8,483 bases of DNA from NCBI RefSeq assembly GCF_937890585.1, contig NZ_CALACG010000187.1:1-8483 (forward strand), written 5' to 3'. Shown here piece after piece: positions 6,737 through 8,483 of the stretch (within the stretch, counting starts at the first letter, position 1; the number at the start of each line of letters is the position of its first letter). The stretch is from an uncultured Campylobacter sp. Its GTDB lineage: Bacteria; Campylobacterota; Campylobacteria; Campylobacterales; Campylobacteraceae. Under the pieces are notes generated by a model. It saw only the letters and a program-made list of their open reading frames with translations. It did not search any database and was not told the DNA's origin. A program made the position numbers and the translations under genes.

Positions 6737-7829
6737 TTTTTCTCCTTTTAAAATTTCTTTTAATCCACAAATAAAGTCCTGAGATGCTCAAAACTAACGG
6801 CGAGATGCCCACTATAAACCAGATAAATTTTGTAGTTTGGTTGTAGTTTCCAAAGTGCGATCTTCTAAAGGTCGAGAGGATTTTCTCGCTTAAATTTGCA
6901 TTTTTTATGTCTAGGACACTAACTAGCTTGCCGCTTTCTTTGTCGTAGGTGATAACGCTTGAGTATTCGTTATGCAAAAAGCTTTGCCATATCACATAGC
7001 CAAAGATACGGATGTTTGCTCCTTGCATGAAAGGCAACGATATGAAGTGTGGCTCAAAGCCTTTTATGTCCTTTCTCGATCTAGCCACCAACTCATCAAG
7101 GGATAAACTTTTGTTATAAATTTTTGCGTCTATTACGAAGTCATTTTTAAACTCTGGCATGCGTGCCATCCTAAATTCCCACCAAGCGCCGCTTATGCAA
7201 ATGAGCAGTAAAACTGGCGTGCAAAAAATTCCTATTATCTTGTGGATGTCGCTCATGAAAACATTTAGCCCATTTATGCGTAGTCTAAGCAGGGTTAGCC
7301 AAAATTTACGGTAGATCACAAAGCCGCTAATGCAGATAAAAAATGTAAAAATAGCTGTTAAAAAGAGGATGATATTGCCACTTTTTCCAAGAAGAAGCTC
7401 CTCATGGATATGCGCTAAAACCCCGAAAAATCCCTCATCGTGCGCAAGTGGCTCACTCTTTATCTTGCCGCTAAAAGCATCAAAATAGATAAATTTCCAC
7501 TCTTTTTTGCTGTCATTATGCTCGATTAGCCAAATTTTGTCACACTTTTTAGGGTTTGCATCAATATTTACACCAACCATCTCGTAGCCGCCAAACTTGC
7601 TTGCGATGATATCTCTTAGCTCATCAAAGCTAATCCTTTTGTTTAAATTTTCTTTGTTTAAATTTACATTTACGATATTTGGGATAAAAAGGCTGTTTAG
7701 TTCGTCTTTATAAACGAGGATCGCACCGCTAAAGCAAACTACAACAAGTGGGATAAAAAAGAGAAGCGATAAATATGCATGCACCTTGTAAAAAAGCTTT
7801 AAATTTAAAAATTTCAACTCTTTAGCCAC
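6717..7829 (-). CDS. PepSY-associated four-helix membrane protein (iron uptake)
   Basis: This 370-residue inner-membrane protein belongs to the PepSY-TM (PiuB-like) family found beside siderophore receptors, where members are thought to reduce or release siderophore-bound iron. It starts with YKVHAYLSLLFFIPLVVVCFSGAILVYKDEL (helix 1, about 18-40, preceded by His17). A periplasmic PepSY-like segment follows with HDEGFFGVLAHIHEELLLG (130-148), then helices at about 150-173, 196-215 and 334-355 and a basic C-terminus. His140, His142, His196 and His325 are candidate haem ligands. The longest frame starts at GTG 7829, but AAAAGG directly abuts it. TTG at 7817 (codon 5) has better spacing from AAGGTGG and gives a family-like start, so the true N-terminus may be four residues shorter. 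It is the first gene of the unit with the receptor. Confidence 0.85.
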   Translation of the reverse strand: MAKELKFLNLKLFYKVHAYLSLLFFIPLVVVCFSGAILVYKDELNSLFIPNIVNVNLNKENLNKRISFDELRDIIASKFGGYEMVGVNIDANPKKCDKIWLIEHNDSKKEWKFIYFDAFSGKIKSEPLAHDEGFFGVLAHIHEELLLGKSGNIILFLTAIFTFFICISGFVIYRKFWLTLLRLRINGLNVFMSDIHKIIGIFCTPVLLLICISGAWWEFRMARMPEFKNDFVIDAKIYNKSLSLDELVARSRKDIKGFEPHFISLPFMQGANIRIFGYVIWQSFLHNEYSSVITYDKESGKLVSVLDIKNANLSEKILSTFRRSHFGNYNQTTKFIWFIVGISPLVLSISGLYLWIKRNFKRRKNEKIFN

Positions 7830-7883
7830 CTTTTAAAAGTTAGTCTTGATAACAGCTCGCAATTTTACAAGGTTTTTGCTTTT

Positions 7884-7903
7884 ATAATTTTTAAAACCAT
7901 TAT
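7884..7903 (-). promoter_or_regulatory. Candidate Fur operator / promoter region of the iron-uptake unit
   Basis: ATAAT (7884-7888) and ATTAT (7899-7903) form an inverted repeat with a 10-base AT-rich centre; the right half extends to ATTATC, so the minus strand reads GATAATGGTTTTAAAAATTATA. GATAAT-type hexamers are the building blocks of Fur boxes, and GATAAT could equally act as a -10 box. Its position 55-75 bases before the PepSY start and the function of the genes make iron control likely. AT-rich DNA gives such matches easily, so this is tentative. Confidence 0.35.
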
Positions 7904-7986
7904 CAAAATATAATTTTAAAAAGAAAGTGACGTTTGTGAAATTTGAGTTTAGAAGGGTAAGAAATTTGATTTTAAAAGATAGAAAA

Positions 7987-8067
7987 CTCCTCTTTGTGTA
8001 AGCGGAAAAGCCAGAAAAGGGGGAAGCAAAGTCTTAACCGCTACAAAAAGGAGGGTCCGTTTGGGAC
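7987..8067 (+). other. Long fold-back element, possible structured RNA or dispersed repeat
   Basis: The strand at 7987-8005 (CTCCTCTTTGTGTAAGCGG) pairs with 8038-8053 (CCGCTACAAAAAGGAG). This makes 16 base pairs interrupted only by three single unpaired bases on the left arm (C7992, G7996, A8000), about every four bases. The 32-base loop is purine-rich and includes CCAGAAAAGG, which could close a small GAAA loop. A second hairpin follows, GTCC (8055-8058) with GGAC (8064-8067) around GTTTG. AAGGAGG (8048-8054), a strong ribosome-binding-like sequence, lies inside the outer stem. Neither strand leads to an obvious downstream gene at the right distance. It does not clearly match a riboswitch class I know; the strand of function is uncertain. 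Confidence 0.4.
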
Positions 8068-8158
8068 GATGAAATGTTATTATTTAAATATAAATTTTAA
8101 TGAAATTTTTAGTTAATAAAAAAGAAATTCTGCGTAATACTAAATTAAATCACGATAT

Positions 8159-8482
8159 TTAGGCATTTTCTAAAGAAATTTCTCTTTTAGAAAGGTAAAA
8201 ATATATGCTTTGTATAAAAGAAAAATTAACATATTTAATATGTTCTGAATGATCCCCAAAAATAATATATTCATTTGAAGGAATGGCTTCAAAATTTTCG
8301 TCAGTATAACCAGCAATAAATTTTTCTCCTTGATCTATTATTGGAGTAGAGCCTGTAGAACAATACATTTCTCTTTTTAATTTAACTGGTGCTGTTATTG
8401 TAGTAACGATTTTATTCAAAGGCTTCCACTCAACCTCAGCCCCATCTAATAATTTTTCTAAAAAAGTGCAGTTGTTTTTCAT
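8159..8482 (-). pseudogene. Type I restriction specificity subunit (hsdS) fragment
   Basis: The 107-residue frame matches the beginning of an HsdS subunit, which picks the DNA target of a type I restriction-modification enzyme. It opens FLEKLLDGAEVEWKPL (7-22), a common HsdS N-terminus, and has the first target-recognition-domain features PIIDQGEKFIAGYTDE (47-62) and YIIFGDHSEHIKYVNF (72-87). Complete HsdS proteins are about 400 residues. Here similarity stops after FSFIQ (87-91), where QGADG-type text is expected, and the frame ends 16 residues later. No second recognition domain follows. The ATG at 8482 is one base from the window edge, so the ribosome binding site and any hsdM/hsdR neighbours lie outside. 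The DNA is clearly more AT-rich than the flanking genes. It is most likely a decayed or internally deleted remnant. Confidence 0.65.
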
Positions 8483-8483
8483 G

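Larger units (their letters stand above)
7830..8158. other. Non-coding stretch between hsdS fragment and iron-uptake unit
   Basis: No gene of normal size is supported. From left to right it holds the leader of the PepSY gene, a Fur-like operator region near 7884-7903, a + strand open frame of only 21 codons from a GTG at 7936 with a poor ribosome binding site, the fold-back element at 7987-8067, and then very AT-rich DNA from about 8070 to 8158. On the minus strand one frame is open for about 66 codons without a start codon, which I regard as chance. Confidence 0.6.

Noticed and set aside
7936..8001. A 21-codon + strand frame (GTG start)
   Set aside because: Its ribosome binding site is weak and the peptide is not recognisable. 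It may be a leader peptide but nothing downstream supports that.
8010..8070. c-di-GMP-I riboswitch
   Set aside because: Only a GCAAAGTC-like block and a GAAA loop resemble it. The paired core and the tetraloop receptor do not align, and no suitable downstream gene follows on the + strand.

Overview
The window looks like chromosomal DNA of an epsilonproteobacterium, most likely Campylobacter of the C. concisus type. This rests on the AAATTT-rich, moderately AT-rich sequence, AAGGA-type ribosome binding sites, promoters with a clear TATAAT -10 box but no evident -35 box, and the protein families present. The genus is an inference from composition and style; no marker gene here proves it.

Layout. 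Positions 1-372 are non-coding and hold an imperfect ~45-bp direct repeat flanking a G/C-rich long inverted repeat and a second hairpin. Next on the + strand come a promoter, an M48 zinc metalloprotease lipoprotein, a tightly coupled GNAT acetyltransferase (TTG start), a tRNA-Ser(GGA) with its own -10 box, an NAD(P)-binding Rossmann protein of the NmrA/SDR type, and a CPA1 Na+/H+ antiporter whose ribosome binding site overlaps the preceding stop.

From 4014 everything is on the minus strand. Read in transcription order from the right, there is a short hsdS-like fragment (type I restriction specificity subunit), a 329-bp non-coding stretch with a notable fold-back element and a Fur-like operator, a PepSY-type four-helix inner-membrane protein, a TonB-dependent siderophore receptor of the FhuE type, a terminator, and a small DUF4405-like membrane protein with its own promoter. 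The DUF4405-like gene converges on the antiporter with overlapping stop codons.

How the genes fit together. The PepSY protein and the receptor form an iron-uptake pair: the receptor would take a ferric siderophore across the outer membrane, and the PepSY protein probably helps reduce or release the iron at the inner membrane. In this sequence the receptor is split by a single in-frame TAA at codon 83, right after the TonB-box/plug start, with the rest of the reading frame perfectly preserved. It is either a very recent pseudogene, a sequence error, or a recoded stop. I did not find a convincing new multi-gene system. The points most worth checking are that stop codon, the fold-back element at 7987-8067, the hsdS remnant, and the repeat/palindrome cluster at the left end.
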